This document shows, in pieces, positions 35,101 to 45,559 of a stretch of 64,000 nt of DNA. Each line of letters starts with the position of its first letter. The stretch's first letter is position 1. The stretch comes from Litsea cubeba (Eukaryota > Streptophyta > Magnoliopsida > Laurales > Lauraceae). The position numbers and the translations under genes were made by a program. The DNA is taken from positions 95,081,769 to 95,145,768 of the forward strand of contig CM022948.1 in the NCBI GenBank assembly GCA_012931725.1, read 5' to 3'. The notes under the pieces were generated by a model that ran no database searches, had not been told where the DNA came from, and worked only from the letters and a program-made list of their open reading frames with translations.

Positions 35101-37508
35101 TGCAATCATTTTTTTTCTGAAAGGTGACCTCAAAATTGCAATGTTGGTCTTGTGATTATTATGTGGTGTAACCTACAGCACAATGACCAAATGCTATGTC
35201 TATAAAGCAAAAATGTACATAAACATGTGATATTCGGAGATAGAGACTCAACTACAGAGCTTTTGAAGTGAAATTTGAATGATCTATCAAATGTGAAACA
35301 AACATCATCAGATGTTACATTAAAACATACCTCGCCGAAAGCACCCTTTCCAATCATTGTTAATAGTTCAAAATCATCAACACCCATTTTATGCCTCTGA
35401 AGTCGCATATATTCTGTTTCCTTTTTCTCTAAGAATTTTAAAAGATTGTTTTGGTCTTCTTCAGATACATCACCATCAGCCAGTTTTTTCTCCAGGATTG
35501 AGCGTCTGCTTGGAATAAAAAAGAAGAAACACGAAACTCCACACTCAAAACAACATCCACTGTAAGAAAGTTCTAAAAACAAGTAAATGCTCAACCCTGA
35601 ACATGCAGGAAGCATCTCCAGCCCAGTATTAACATAAAGAGTAAGTTGCATGTATATACACTCTATTTATAATGTAAGTTAAATTATTATGTTTTAAGAT
35701 GAAAGGGAAGCCAGGATCAGCACATCAGACTCGCTACTCCTCAAGCCCTTCAAAGCAGGAGATTTTGTAAGTCATCTAAAGGGAATGAAGATCCTATGCA
35801 CTTTGTAGAAAGATCCAAACAATTTTGTTTTTGTCTTTCTGAAGTAAGCAAAACTATGAAGTGTAAGCACTTGTTGATATTTCGATAACAGAAACTAGAA
35901 AAAACAATTTAACAAAGACAAACAAACAGAATCTAGATCATATTTTATCCATCATTGAAGCCTTATCCATCTATATAGGGCCAAGGAAAAGAAACTCGAA
36001 GAGTATAAGAGGATTATACCCTACACAAAAGCAACCAAGCCAAATCCCAAAAAATTACAACGAAGAAGAGGAGATACACACAAATATAGGGCCAAGGAAA
36101 AAAAAAAACCAAAGAGTATAAGAGCATTATGCCCTACACAAAAGCAACCAAGCCAAATCCCAAAAAATTACAATGAAGAAGACCCACTTTCATCCCTATC
36201 ATAAGCTCCTCCCTTGACCAACCTATCAACCGCCTCATTAGCTGACAAAAGAACTGCCAAAATTCAACCTTCAACGATAATGAAAATTGCTTGATTTTGT
36301 TAATAAAATAGTAAAGCTTCCAAGGACCCCAGACAACATCCAAAGCCCAAGTTACCACGTTAAATGAAACATTTCCAACTATCAGGTTCTCTTGGAAAGA
36401 AGGCACATACATCTTTAACACTTCTAAGATAGCCAGAATCTTAGCTTGATAGGAATTTATGACTACAATAAACAAAGAGAAGCGATTCAAAGACTTTAGA
36501 AAAAGGGAGGAGAAGAAGAAAAGGAGAAGAACAAAAAACCTTGAAGTTCACAAAAACCAGATAGTGGCATCTCAAACTCAACTTTAATGGAAGCAACATC
36601 TTTGTCCTCACGTTTTCCGCCACTAAAGATAATGGATGCATTTTAAGAGAATAGATCTGAGTGACCAAGGAGAAGTTGCAGGCTCCTGGACAATAATTTG
36701 GATGTTTACAGATCTTACAGAAGCAGGAACTCAGTAATTATCTATGGAAATTCCTTAAATGAACGAACGGTAACTTCCTATTAAATTCCTGATAATGCAA
36801 GGGAAAGGACCTTCTATAGTGCACCATCAACTTCCTACTCATTTGCTATCAAAGGGTGAATATTTCAATCATCGCTTGTAGATCTCCACCTTAGATCCTT
36901 TACTCTAGGCCCCTTCAATATGAACAAACTTCCTAGTAACATGCTAGAAATTCAGTAGGAATTAGGCAAGCAGCCCCTCTAAGCACCGTTAAATAAGCAA
37001 GAACGAACCCGTCCACCTTTAGTATAAACTTTAGTGTATAAGGAGATTTTCTATATGATGCAGGTTGTAGATAGACCTCATGATTTAGAAAATATCAAGC
37101 CTGCCTTCAAACTACAGACTGTTCTTTTATAGCTGCATCTGTCCAATGCAAATTATCATGTCTTTGCAATTTTGGTTTTTATTTCCTTACCAATGAAAGA
37201 TCATCCAGAGTTAGGAAAACAATAATAATTAGTGACAGAGGAACTTATTAACATATAATTGGAAGAATAATGTGGGTCTAGAAGCCATACCGCTCCTTGC
37301 GCTCCTGCAGATTCTTCATCTGCTCTTTGTAGTGGTTCTCTATATACTGCTTCGCCGCCGCAACCCTCTGTTTGGTGGCATTCGAAGGCGTCTCATCGCT
37401 TGTTGGCGACGACTCCTTCGAATCCGACCCCCCATCCTTCTTCTTTGACAATTGCCTCATTTTCTCTCGTGGTTGAAACTTATGAAACCAACTCCTGGCA
37501 GAATCCAT
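23259..37508 (-). CDS. NDR: NDR-type AGC Ser/Thr protein kinase, complete
   Basis: Nuclear Dbf2-related kinases work with MOB co-activators in growth and polarity signalling. Thirteen coding exons, complement: 37291-37508, 35331-35505, 32491-32574, 32166-32407, 30251-30479, 28916-28995, 28754-28838, 27580-27711, 27362-27475, 26897-26944, 26143-26227, 23996-24052, 23259-23368. Phases agree throughout; 552 aa. The N-terminal MOB-binding region includes AAKQYIENHYKEQM. Kinase motifs: GKGAFGEV loop, lysine in VYAMKKL, HRDIKPDN, DFGLC. An NDR-type basic insert (RTQQEQLQHWQKNRR) precedes STVGTPDYIAPEV. The hydrophobic motif is FVGYTYKNFE, with the expected phospho-Thr, and GIAELKK followed by TKRPTIKTLF leads to a Ser-rich end. 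All catalytic residues are present. Length is close to Arabidopsis NDR proteins (about 560 aa). Introns contain LINE remnants and a dead copy of exon 5. Which NDR paralogue this is cannot be said. Confidence 0.95.
24912..25090 (-). repeat. RTE-type LINE 3' fragment in NDR intron 12
   Basis: Longest of the RTE tails here. The minus strand reads RLKRTWMEVVTIDLN, matching the GRPKKTW.EVV..DL region of plant RTE ORFs, then a frame-shifted version of the WR.RIHVADPN end. It finishes in a GAT repeat (plus strand ATCATCATCATCATTAAAGCC). Confidence 0.65.
28541..28640 (-). repeat. Probable poly(A) end of a truncated retroposon
   Basis: A run of 22 T on the plus strand is followed by GAGAAACGTAACGATAAATTTTATAGACATGAAG. 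On the minus strand this is a retroposon-like 3' end with a poly(A) tail, resembling plant L1 3' ends. No coding part was seen. Confidence 0.35.
29455..29615 (+). repeat. tRNA-derived SINE-like sequence in NDR intron 5
   Basis: An A-box-like GGTCCAATGGTAAAGA is followed about 40 bp later by a B-box-like GGGTTTGAACTTG, in a roughly 160-bp unit. It resembles a SINE head; no clear tail or target duplication was established. Confidence 0.4.
30369..31470 (-). repeat. Tandem duplication of about 550 bp covering part of NDR exon 5 and upstream intron
   Basis: About 30369-30930 and 30931-31470 align along their length. Shared landmarks are ACTAGGGAAG, AATCTAA.GGTTTGCATAGTC, CAGGCTTGATATCTCTGCAAAATGCATGAGAAAG, AACCAACTCA, and an end reading AAG.TGATTC. 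They have diverged by many substitutions and small indels, so the duplication is old. The copy nearest the 3' side holds the functional exon 5. Confidence 0.8.
30932..31045 (-). pseudogene. Dead duplicate of NDR exon 5 (catalytic-loop exon)
   Basis: It lies between functional exons 4 and 5 in transcription order. It keeps the acceptor context (TTTTGCAG then AGATATCAAGCCTG) and starts like exon 5 but reads DIKPGN instead of DIKPDN. It meets a TAG stop at 31008-31006 (13th codon) and is shifted beyond. Inclusion in mRNA would truncate the kinase inside the catalytic loop. The real exon 5 (30251-30479) is intact. Confidence 0.8.
32900..35010 (+). pseudogene. Degraded L1-type LINE (RT C-terminus, zf-RVT, RNase H) in NDR intron 2 and beyond
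   Basis: Pieces recognisable on the plus strand: near 32975-33050, KRYDLVNWKEVCQLKGLGGLEI, the end of an L1 reverse-transcriptase region; near 33525-33696, FVWLDGQFLKNGIDHLY followed by ESHLLF, a zf-RVT-like block with one Cys pair left; and near 34650-34690, GRSGLDGLIHD, like the start of the RNase H-type RVT_3 domain. Stops and frameshifts are frequent. It starts about 325 bp upstream of exon 3 and fills most of intron 2, opposite to the gene. Confidence 0.5.
35975..36180 (-). repeat. Tandem duplication of about 110 bp in NDR intron 1
   Basis: ATATAGGGCCAAGGAAAAGAAAC through CAAATCCCAAAAAATTACAACGAAGAAG is repeated with only a few changes (about 35974-36070 and 36086-36182). It abuts the 3' end of the LINE remnant at 36134-36490. 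A degenerate RTE-like CATCATTGAAGCCTTATCC lies just before the first copy. Confidence 0.75.
36134..36490 (-). pseudogene. LINE RNase H (RVT_3-like) remnant in NDR intron 1
   Basis: The minus strand reads YQAKILAILEVLKMYVPSF, LIVGNVSFNVVTWALD and WKLYYFINKIKQFSLSL, matching the C-terminal RNase H-like domain of plant L1 ORF2. The expected closing ANEAVDRLVKGG block is present in another frame, so there is at least one frameshift. No other LINE domain is adjacent. It is a 5'-truncated relic in the same direction as NDR. Confidence 0.6.
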
Positions 37509-39707
37509 CCTCCACGATCAAAACACACCAACCAATTCAAAATATCCACTTCCACCTTAAACTCATTCCCCTTTCCTCTCCAAAAAATCCGAAAACAAAA
37601 TCTTCACGACGAACATAACAAAAACAGATAAAAATAACAACTTTTCTCACTTCCCGAAACCAGAATCCTCGCTTCTAAGCTCTAATCAAAATCATTCCCG
37701 CCGAATCAATATCAAATCAAATGAAAATCCAGACCTCAAAAAAAAACGTCAATATATGCCGCGAAGATACTCAATTGCATGTAAGGAACTTCTCGAAATA
37801 GCCCAGAATCTGAGATTATACAGCAATAACGGCAGATAATCCAATGCAAAACCTCGACCGCTTGAGATTCCAAAAAAACTGCAGACGAAGTCTTCTAATC
37901 ATGAGCTTTTTAGTGAAATCACAACGTCTCTGCGACCATAGAATGAAAATGATCGATACGAACCCTAAAGAAAACCGAAAAAAAGGGGGCCTTTCAATTG
38001 GGGGCAAATGCAACTCGATTGGAGAGCAAATCAGACGCAGGAAACATCGATTTGAAGAGGAGTACGAGAGGAATTCGGATGACCGCATTATTTTTTAGAG
38101 GGTGATCAATGCGAGACCTAAAAAAGGAAAGAAATGGAAAACGACCCGCCATTTTCTCTCGGTGCATTGCAGGAGAAGCGACGAGACGACATCATTTTAT
38201 GTGTCGTTGTCGAGACCCGAGAGGAAGTTAGGAAAGGGGCTGACCGTTGAAAATCTCCCGCAAACTGTGGAGTGATCCAGTGTGGGGCTCACATTTTGAA
38301 AATCCCAGCCCTTTTAAAATTTAAAATAAAAGGATGATTTGCCCCTTATGGGGTTGACCGTTGACATTGAGTTGCTTGGGTTTCTGACAAGAGCCTGGAT
38401 ATGGTGAGGTTTTTACCCCTAGGTGACTGTGGGTGGATGGGGATGTTTGACTTATTAATTATTTTTTTGTTTATTTTATGTGATTAAGTTAATTTTTATT
38501 TTCTCAATTTATAATATTTAAATATATGAATAAATTTTAATTGTGTCTATCAATTAATTATTTATAAATCCATAAATACCATATTCACACATATTATTAT
38601 TTTAAAATTCCGCGATCCTGCCCATACTCTTCATTTTCGGCACTTAAGTGTCACATATATATATAGAGAGATCTAACCATAGTTTGTCTAATGACGAAGA
38701 AGGAGCAATGCCACTTCATCAATGGGTTGGTGATGCACTAAATTTTATCCATGCAAAATGACATATAACTAAGATTCATGAATGAAGAAATCGTTCGAGC
38801 TCATAGAGCCCATTTAAAAGCATGACAATTATTGAGAGTGGCTAAATAATTGGCTGGACTTAGATTGTTATCAAGCAGGAAATTGAACCTACCTAATGGT
38901 TGGCTGGGATCAACATCGAGAAACAAGGCTCCCACTCACAGGTAATTGGGCCCCACGTATTTCACACTGGATTTTGTTGAGTAGTGGGCTCCATTCGATG
39001 GGAGAATTAAAGAGTATTTATACTGCATCAATTAATACTTTAAGATTTTAATAGAAATTGTTAATTAAAAAAATTTAATATGATATCACAGACAACCGGC
39101 CATGAAGTTAAATTCAAATTGAAGAAGAAATGACTTGACAATTAAAAAAAAAGTGTGACGCAACGGAGTGCTAGTGGCATAGATGGTGTTCCAAAGTTTG
39201 TACCATTCACCCAACTAGCCAAACAAAAAAAAAATCAAATAAAAACACCTAAACAATGTAAACTTAATGTGATATGTGATCAATCTGACTCACTCAAAGT
39301 GAAATCTCACTTGGTCCAATAAAAAAATACATCCTTTTGAAGTTATTATTATTATTTTTTCTCTATTTAGCCAAGTGCCCCTCATTGAGGAGCCTCACGA
39401 ATCATGTGGAATGGGAGCCACAGAGGATCCGGGAACTGGCTATCTCGAGTCTCGACTTCATTAAACCGCCAACACTTTGCCATTCGCTTAAACCCTAAAA
39501 AACGTCTGCGGTGGCCATCCTGATCCTTCCCAAGAACGTCGTCCGGAGGCGACAGCTTCTCTCTCTTGATAGGTATATATGCATGCACTTTGATGGGCGA
39601 TGCAAAATCAATAGAAGATTACACCCGCCTACCTTAGATTGAGATTTTAACCTGTGATTTCTTATGGGGTATTATTGGTTTTTGACAGGTTTTGACAGTT
39701 TGCTATC
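37509..39707. other. Divergent intergenic region between NDR and NOP10
   Basis: Contains the NDR leader and promoter (minus) and the NOP10 promoter and leader (plus). A likely NOP10 leader intron starts at the GTATAT donor at 39573 and ends at one of two TTTTGACAG acceptors (39688 or 39698), just before the ATG at 39708. The middle (about 38450-38600) is very AT-rich. No other gene was found. Confidence 0.5.
39490..39498 (+). promoter_or_regulatory. Telo-box upstream of NOP10
   Basis: AAACCCTAA, 218 bp before the NOP10 ATG. Telo-boxes near the transcription start are common in plant ribosomal-protein and ribosome-biogenesis genes, which suits an H/ACA RNP component. A single short motif is weak evidence. 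Confidence 0.45.
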
Positions 39708-39801
39708 ATGTATCTTCAGTACTACATAAATGAAAATGGGGATAAAGTATACACCACCAAGGTATGTTTGTACACTTGGGGCTTTTACCTGCCTGTTAGG
39801 A

Positions 39802-39834
<33 letters not shown>

Positions 39835-42262
39835 GGTCAGTGCTTATTTATTTGTTTATATATTCTCAATTCAGTAACATCAGCACTTTGAAATTGAACC
39901 AGAATCTATGATGGAATTGGGTTTCTGAGCTTAGTTCATCTTCTGGCTTTAATTTCCATGATTTCATATACAATGGGTCATCAGAATATTCTAGTCTTTA
40001 CTTAAAAAAAAAAACTGAGAGGAGAAGAAGAAGAAGAAGACATCCCTTAACATCCAAAACAAGAAGAAGTGATTAGGCTGGCTATTTTAGTAATGAAATT
40101 TGAAAGCCAAATCAGCTTTTGGTGCAAAAGTAATGCCTGGCCTTGCCCCCATTATGAAGGGGGCAGCGGGTACATGGTTCAAGCCTTGGGCCATTGTCAA
40201 ATAATAATGTTAAAGGGTTATTAATGGCTGAGTATTTAAAATGCTAAAAATGTATACAATTTTATACAACTTGATTTATTTATTTATTTTTTGGAAAATA
40301 TCACAAAAATTTTGAAATATTATCACATTCTTTATATATATATATATACTCAATTCTTATCAATATTAGTGCGTTGCTAATGTTTCTGGAACAAGATGCA
40401 TTTTCACAACACTAGTTTCAAACTAGCAGAAATATCGGCAACAGTGCCTGTAATGGATTCCATACTCTAATACCTTCCCTGCTAGCTGCTTTGGCAGTGG
40501 ATAGAAAAAAAGGTATATTGAAAATGCACTCACATGAATATGGGAAGTAGTGGTTTCTGTTGGCTTAGAGCTAGCTTCCAGGCTACAGCTATAGTTCTTT
40601 CATGTGCATATGCAGTCCACTCTTGTTTAAAAACATAATCGAGTAATTGTAAGGTTCACTCAACCTAATGAAGCATTGGTAACTTCATCTGTGTTGTCAT
40701 TGTGAATAAGAAGAAAATTATAGCAAAATGTTAGCTTGGTTCTAAGTACTTGTAAAAACCTAAGCTATATTTTTGCATTCCAAACTTTGAAAAGTAGAGT
40801 GGTAAACCACTAAACGAGTCTAATCGTGGATCTGTTCCTGAAAAGTGGAATTGCTTATTCTTCGCTGCCAGTGTCACTTTCTTTTCTAAATCTTATTTGT
40901 GGCAAAGGGTACTGATAGAGATAATGTAGTTTCAGGTTGATATATCATATATACTTTACATTATTACTTGAAACTTTTTTAAATAATAATATTGGATTAT
41001 ACAAGTAAAAAAAAAATAGAGTACATTTTAGGAGCTCATCACCAAAGACTCCTAAAAGGATGTTTAATGGAGGCAACCTACTTTGTCAAAGTTCTGGCAG
41101 TTGTCCACGCATTAATTCTAGATGCATAAATATAATGGTTCATTGTTTTTTATTTTTTATATTTTTTTGCTACATTGGTGACGTGAACTCAGATACTCAC
41201 ACAGGCACTCATGTTCCTAATCAGATGAGCTACAGCTACGGACACAATGGTTCATTATTTTGTGAAAATATTTTTCTACCAGCAGTACTAGCCACTGACT
41301 TAATGATACTTTTAGCTTCATATTGTTTCCCTCAACAAATATTTATACCAATAACGCATCGAAGTAACGCTCTATAACCCTTTTCTCCTTCTTGTAGAAA
41401 GAATCGCCGCTTGGGGTGGCAACGCAATCTGCTCATCCAGGTAGTAGAAATGTACCTTTGTGTTTTCTGTTTTCTGTTTTCAGAAAGGTTGCCCTTGTAC
41501 AAGGATTTTTATTTTTTTTTTGTTGTTGTTCTTGAATCTTCACTAAAAATTGTATGTACTCATTCATGCACTTGCGCACATGGCTACCAAGTTATCACAC
41601 TGATTTTATTCAATTGATTCAAGAAAGTTTAATTTAGAAAAGCTACTGAATAGTTGCTTGAAATTGATTGCTCATCATCATCATCAAAGCCTTGTACCAT
41701 AGTCCTAACTATGTTGTGGTGAAGCTACATGAATTCTCTTCCGCCATCCGTTGCTTGAAATTGATTGCTCATCAGCATCATCAAAGCCTTGTACCATAGT
41801 CCTAACTATGTTGTGGTGCAGCTACATGAATTCTCTTCTGCCATTCAGCAAACCTCACAGCATCAGTCTTTGGTTCCGGCTTTGGTATGCAAACAGTTTT
41901 AACTATTCACTGATTTATGGGATAAGTCAATGATGATGATGGCCATGATGACAGGTGGGATTCACTGAAGTCCCATATGTAGTGAATATATATATATATA
42001 TATATTTTAATATTTTGTTTACAACTTACACAAGAGAAATGCTTGTACTGTGAGTTCATTGCATTAGCATAAAGATGCAGGAGTGCTATATATTTTGTAA
42101 TTTTGATGTGTTTCTGTGATTATGTGATAACAGTTTCAATTTCTATTTTTTTTCTGAGCTGCAGCGCGCTTCTCTCCCGATGACAAGTATTCAAGACAGA
42201 GAGTTCTTCTGAAAAAGCGGTTTGGACTGCTGCCAACCCAACAACCACCACCTAAGTACTGA
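39708..42262 (+). CDS. NOP10: NOP10, H/ACA ribonucleoprotein complex subunit 3
   Basis: Small nucleolar protein that binds the pseudouridine synthase (NAP57/dyskerin) in H/ACA RNPs, which pseudouridylate rRNA and help pre-rRNA processing. Three exons: 39708-39761, 41398-41440, 42165-42262. All have GT/AG borders with agreeing phases (0, then 1). They give 64 aa, the usual length for plants. It starts MYLQYYINENGDKVYTTK, passes through SAHPARFSPDDKYSRQR and ends KKRFGLLPTQQPPPKY. The conserved basic RVLLKKRFG block is complete, with no disruption. Too short per exon to be seen as an open frame. Introns of 1.6 kb and 0.7 kb are large for so small a gene. Confidence 0.95.
41652..41846 (-). repeat. 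Tandemly duplicated RTE-type LINE tail in NOP10 intron 2
   Basis: Two adjacent copies of about 97 bp (41652-41748, 41749-41845) share TTGCTTGAAATTGATTGCTC, the CATCATCAAAGCCTTG core, CCTAACTATGTTGTGG and ACATGAATTCTCTTC. The duplication includes flanking DNA before the tail, so it is a later tandem event, not two insertions. Confidence 0.7.
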
Positions 42263-45200
42263 GTCATGGTGTTTTTCAACTGTTTTGCGTGGTCAGACAT
42301 TAATGTACCTTTGCATGCTTCTGGTCCTGAACTGATTGGAAAGTGTTTTGAGGTTCTTTACACTTCACAGGTCTGTAGTAATTTGAAGTGCTTTTGTTAG
42401 TGGATAAACTGAAAGTTTATTCTCTATTTGTTGTTCAACTGATTACGGACATGAGTATGTTTGAGAGTGTGAGTTCTGAGTACCCCCTTTACCTATAAAA
42501 ATATTAAAGAAAGAAAAAGAAAAAGAAAAAGAAAAAGGGAAATAATCAATCACTATGGGGTCTTTGTTCGCACATTTTCACATGTAAACACTACACGTGT
42601 GACTTGCACATATGATCGGGTTTGTTTGAATTCATTTTTCATTACATGTGTGAATTTTGGTGTTAAAATGGTTTTTAAATGGCAATGGCCTCCATTTACA
42701 CCTCACTCAAAGAGGCGCGAGTATAATTTCTATCCAGGAGAGGTCATTGTATCAAACCCGATTCTCGCCTCATATGTTTTTCAATGGTAGTGGACCCTAA
42801 AATCTTAATTCAAACTCGTCAAATTTTTAATCGAACCATGTAACCTCAAGATGTTTAGTTTCATTTAAATCTTTATAGATTTTGAGATATATGAAAATTT
42901 TACATTTGTAATCCATATCTTGGCATTTGATTATATAAAAAATAGCACTTCTTAACAAACATGGTAATATATTTTATGTGTAAATTTTATTTATGTTTTC
43001 ATACCTCATGCGTTAAAGACAAACAACCTTTAAACAGAGAGAACGGATAATGATGAATTATATATCCAATGAAAGCAGACAAATATGTTGATTGCATGAC
43101 CTAGGAGCAGATGATTTGGACTTATTGGATCCTATGATTGAGTGGGAGTCTTTATTTGCATTCTATAGGCCCAGGCAAGATGGAAAAAAAGCATAAGATC
43201 CATATTGGATGGTCCAAATTAAGATTTAAAAGGTGCTGATTTGATTAAGGGATCAAAACAGACCAAAAATACACCCGTTTGGATCAATCAACTCACATGT
43301 TCAATCCGGTTCCACATAGGTCCAGCAGTTTGGAATACAAGGGCCGACAAGCCCTTGGGTTCAACCATGTTGAACCACGCCCAAACCAGACCCAGCTGAA
43401 TTGTGCCAGCAATCCAGAGGGTCTCCTTGTCCTGCTACTGCAGCAAGCTACTGGTGCTACAGCTTCATACAATGGACCTCACAAGCCTGGTGAAATCCAT
43501 CCTTAGAAGTGTGCACAGAAACAAGTCTTCCCCAAGATTCGTTTTGTTTAGTTGATTTTGGGACTGTTTAGTTTACTTTTTTAGTGAATGGGTTGAGATT
43601 AAGTGGCTATAACAAGGACTGCAAGTGAGGACCCCACAAAGTTTAATCGTACTAGACGTCATGAATGTTTTCTTTCCTTTTGGTTTATTGAGTTCTTCTT
43701 TCCTAATTCCTATTGAGATTAATTAGGCTCTTATTTGGGATGTTCATAACTTCTTTAGTGTATAGACCAGATGAATGGTGGAGATTAAAAAATAGGTTTT
43801 TAAGGAACCCTCACCCACATATGGGGCCTCACTTTGAGGTGGTTGAGCTCTAAGGTCGCCAGTGACCTTGGAGCATCCACTTCTCCCTTTTTAAACTCCA
43901 CCTCCTTAAATGCAAGGGATGGTGGGGGGATGGTTTCTAATAATCTATAAATACAACCCCAACACCCCTTCCACCCCACTGCCATTTTAAGGGCCTTTTA
44001 CTACACACTCTCGAAACCTCTACTAAACTTCTCATTAGCCCTCTATCTCAACAAAAAAAAAAAAAAAAAAAAGACCAGCAGCAGTTGTAAGATAATTTTC
44101 AAGCGGACTTGGCCTCTTGCTTGGGAGAAACTCTGCTGTAACTCTGAAACAAAGCATCCAAGGAACCAACGTCTTTGGCCCACCCCCTTTACTTTTATGA
44201 CTTGAGGTAAAGTCTTTTTTTTTTTGGTAGAAAGGTAAAGTCTTTTATGGCTTATCACTAGCTTTTTAGGGTAAATTCTCCATTTACGACTTCTTTGATT
44301 TGGTCTTTAGTGGCATATTCATTAGTGAACAGGCCTTCTATAGCTCATGTCCTTGCCATTTCATGGCTGTAGGTGTGGTCTCATGACCCACCAATAATGC
44401 CATTTATGGCCTTTTGGACATAATCTTTTGTGACTTATCCAGGTATCTCATGACAAGTCTAGCCTCTTGTGGCTTTCGATTTGGTCGTTTATGACCTTAC
44501 GGCTAATTGGTCTCTCATGGCAGAATTATTATGTCTTTTATGGAAAATTGGTCTTCTATGATAGAATCTTTATGCCTTTTGTGGCTTTGAATTGGCCCCT
44601 CCATGGCCTACCCAATGAGCCCTCTGTGCTTAATTGGTATTTTGTGGAGGAATTATCATGCCTTTTGTGCCTTTAATTCCGTCTTTCATGGCCTATTCAT
44701 CGAGGCCTCTAGGGATAGACGAGAGTGAATTGCGACTCAAACTGTGAACTGCACATTACAACAATCTCTATCATCCTGGTTATAACCATAAACACAAGTT
44801 TTCTTTAGAAAGAAAAAAAGTTGCGAGGTTCATTTCAATGTGTTCTGTACATGTACGTAGGATGATTCATGTCATATGCAGTATGGGTTTTACATGAACC
44901 ATTGCCCATCCTGTGATTAGATCATCTAAAAGTATTAAGATCAGGAAGGAGCCATCTCATACTTAGTTTTATGGAAGCATTGATTCACTTGCTACTTTCA
45001 CATATGTTTCCTTTATCCAATAAAGGGATCTGCTCTTGGATTTCTGAGAGTTAGAGAACTCTAATGGTGACAATATAACTTATTTCTTCCACCAGTTCTT
45101 AATTGATTTTGAGCATTTCTGCCGACTCTTGATTAAAAAAATGATGGCCAAAAAAGCTTGATTGCAGAAATCCCAAGTCCATTGTAAATTTATTAGAACC

Positions 45201-45559
45201 AAAATTCCATCACCTTCTTTGCCTACTTGTTGATCTCTGTTTTGGCCTCAAAGTATCAACTAGATCAGCATTCACAAGGATGCCGGTGAAACCAAACTCC
45301 ATCCACTTTACTTCCCCGACTTCCTCGATAAATAGGGGGAGAGAGTACAACATCGCGAATTGGTCATGTTTGTGATTGAATATGAAAACCTGGAGGCACC
45401 CACTTTGTGCAGATTGGAATAATCAAACACAGGAATCTCTTTCGAGCAAGCCCTGAGGAATATTCCCTTCTATCCCATGCGGCTTCTTCCTGGATATGGA
45501 AAATTTTCTTCTAATATATCCATTCAACCGGAAATTCAGATAAAAGAATGAGCATCGTC
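42263..45559. other. Intergenic DNA between NOP10 and the PPR gene
   Basis: Holds the NOP10 3' UTR, unclassified AT-rich repeats and the degenerate minisatellite at about 44260-44720. The two flanking genes are convergent. No further gene was recognised. Confidence 0.5.
44260..44720. repeat. Degenerate minisatellite, period about 40 bp
   Basis: Repeated phrases of the type AATTGGTCTCTCATGGC followed by TTATTATGTCTTTTATGG. Later variants carry ATTGGCCCCTCCATGGCC and TATGCCTTTTGTGGC. They recur about every 40 bp for roughly 450 bp, with strong divergence between units. Not coding. Confidence 0.6.
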
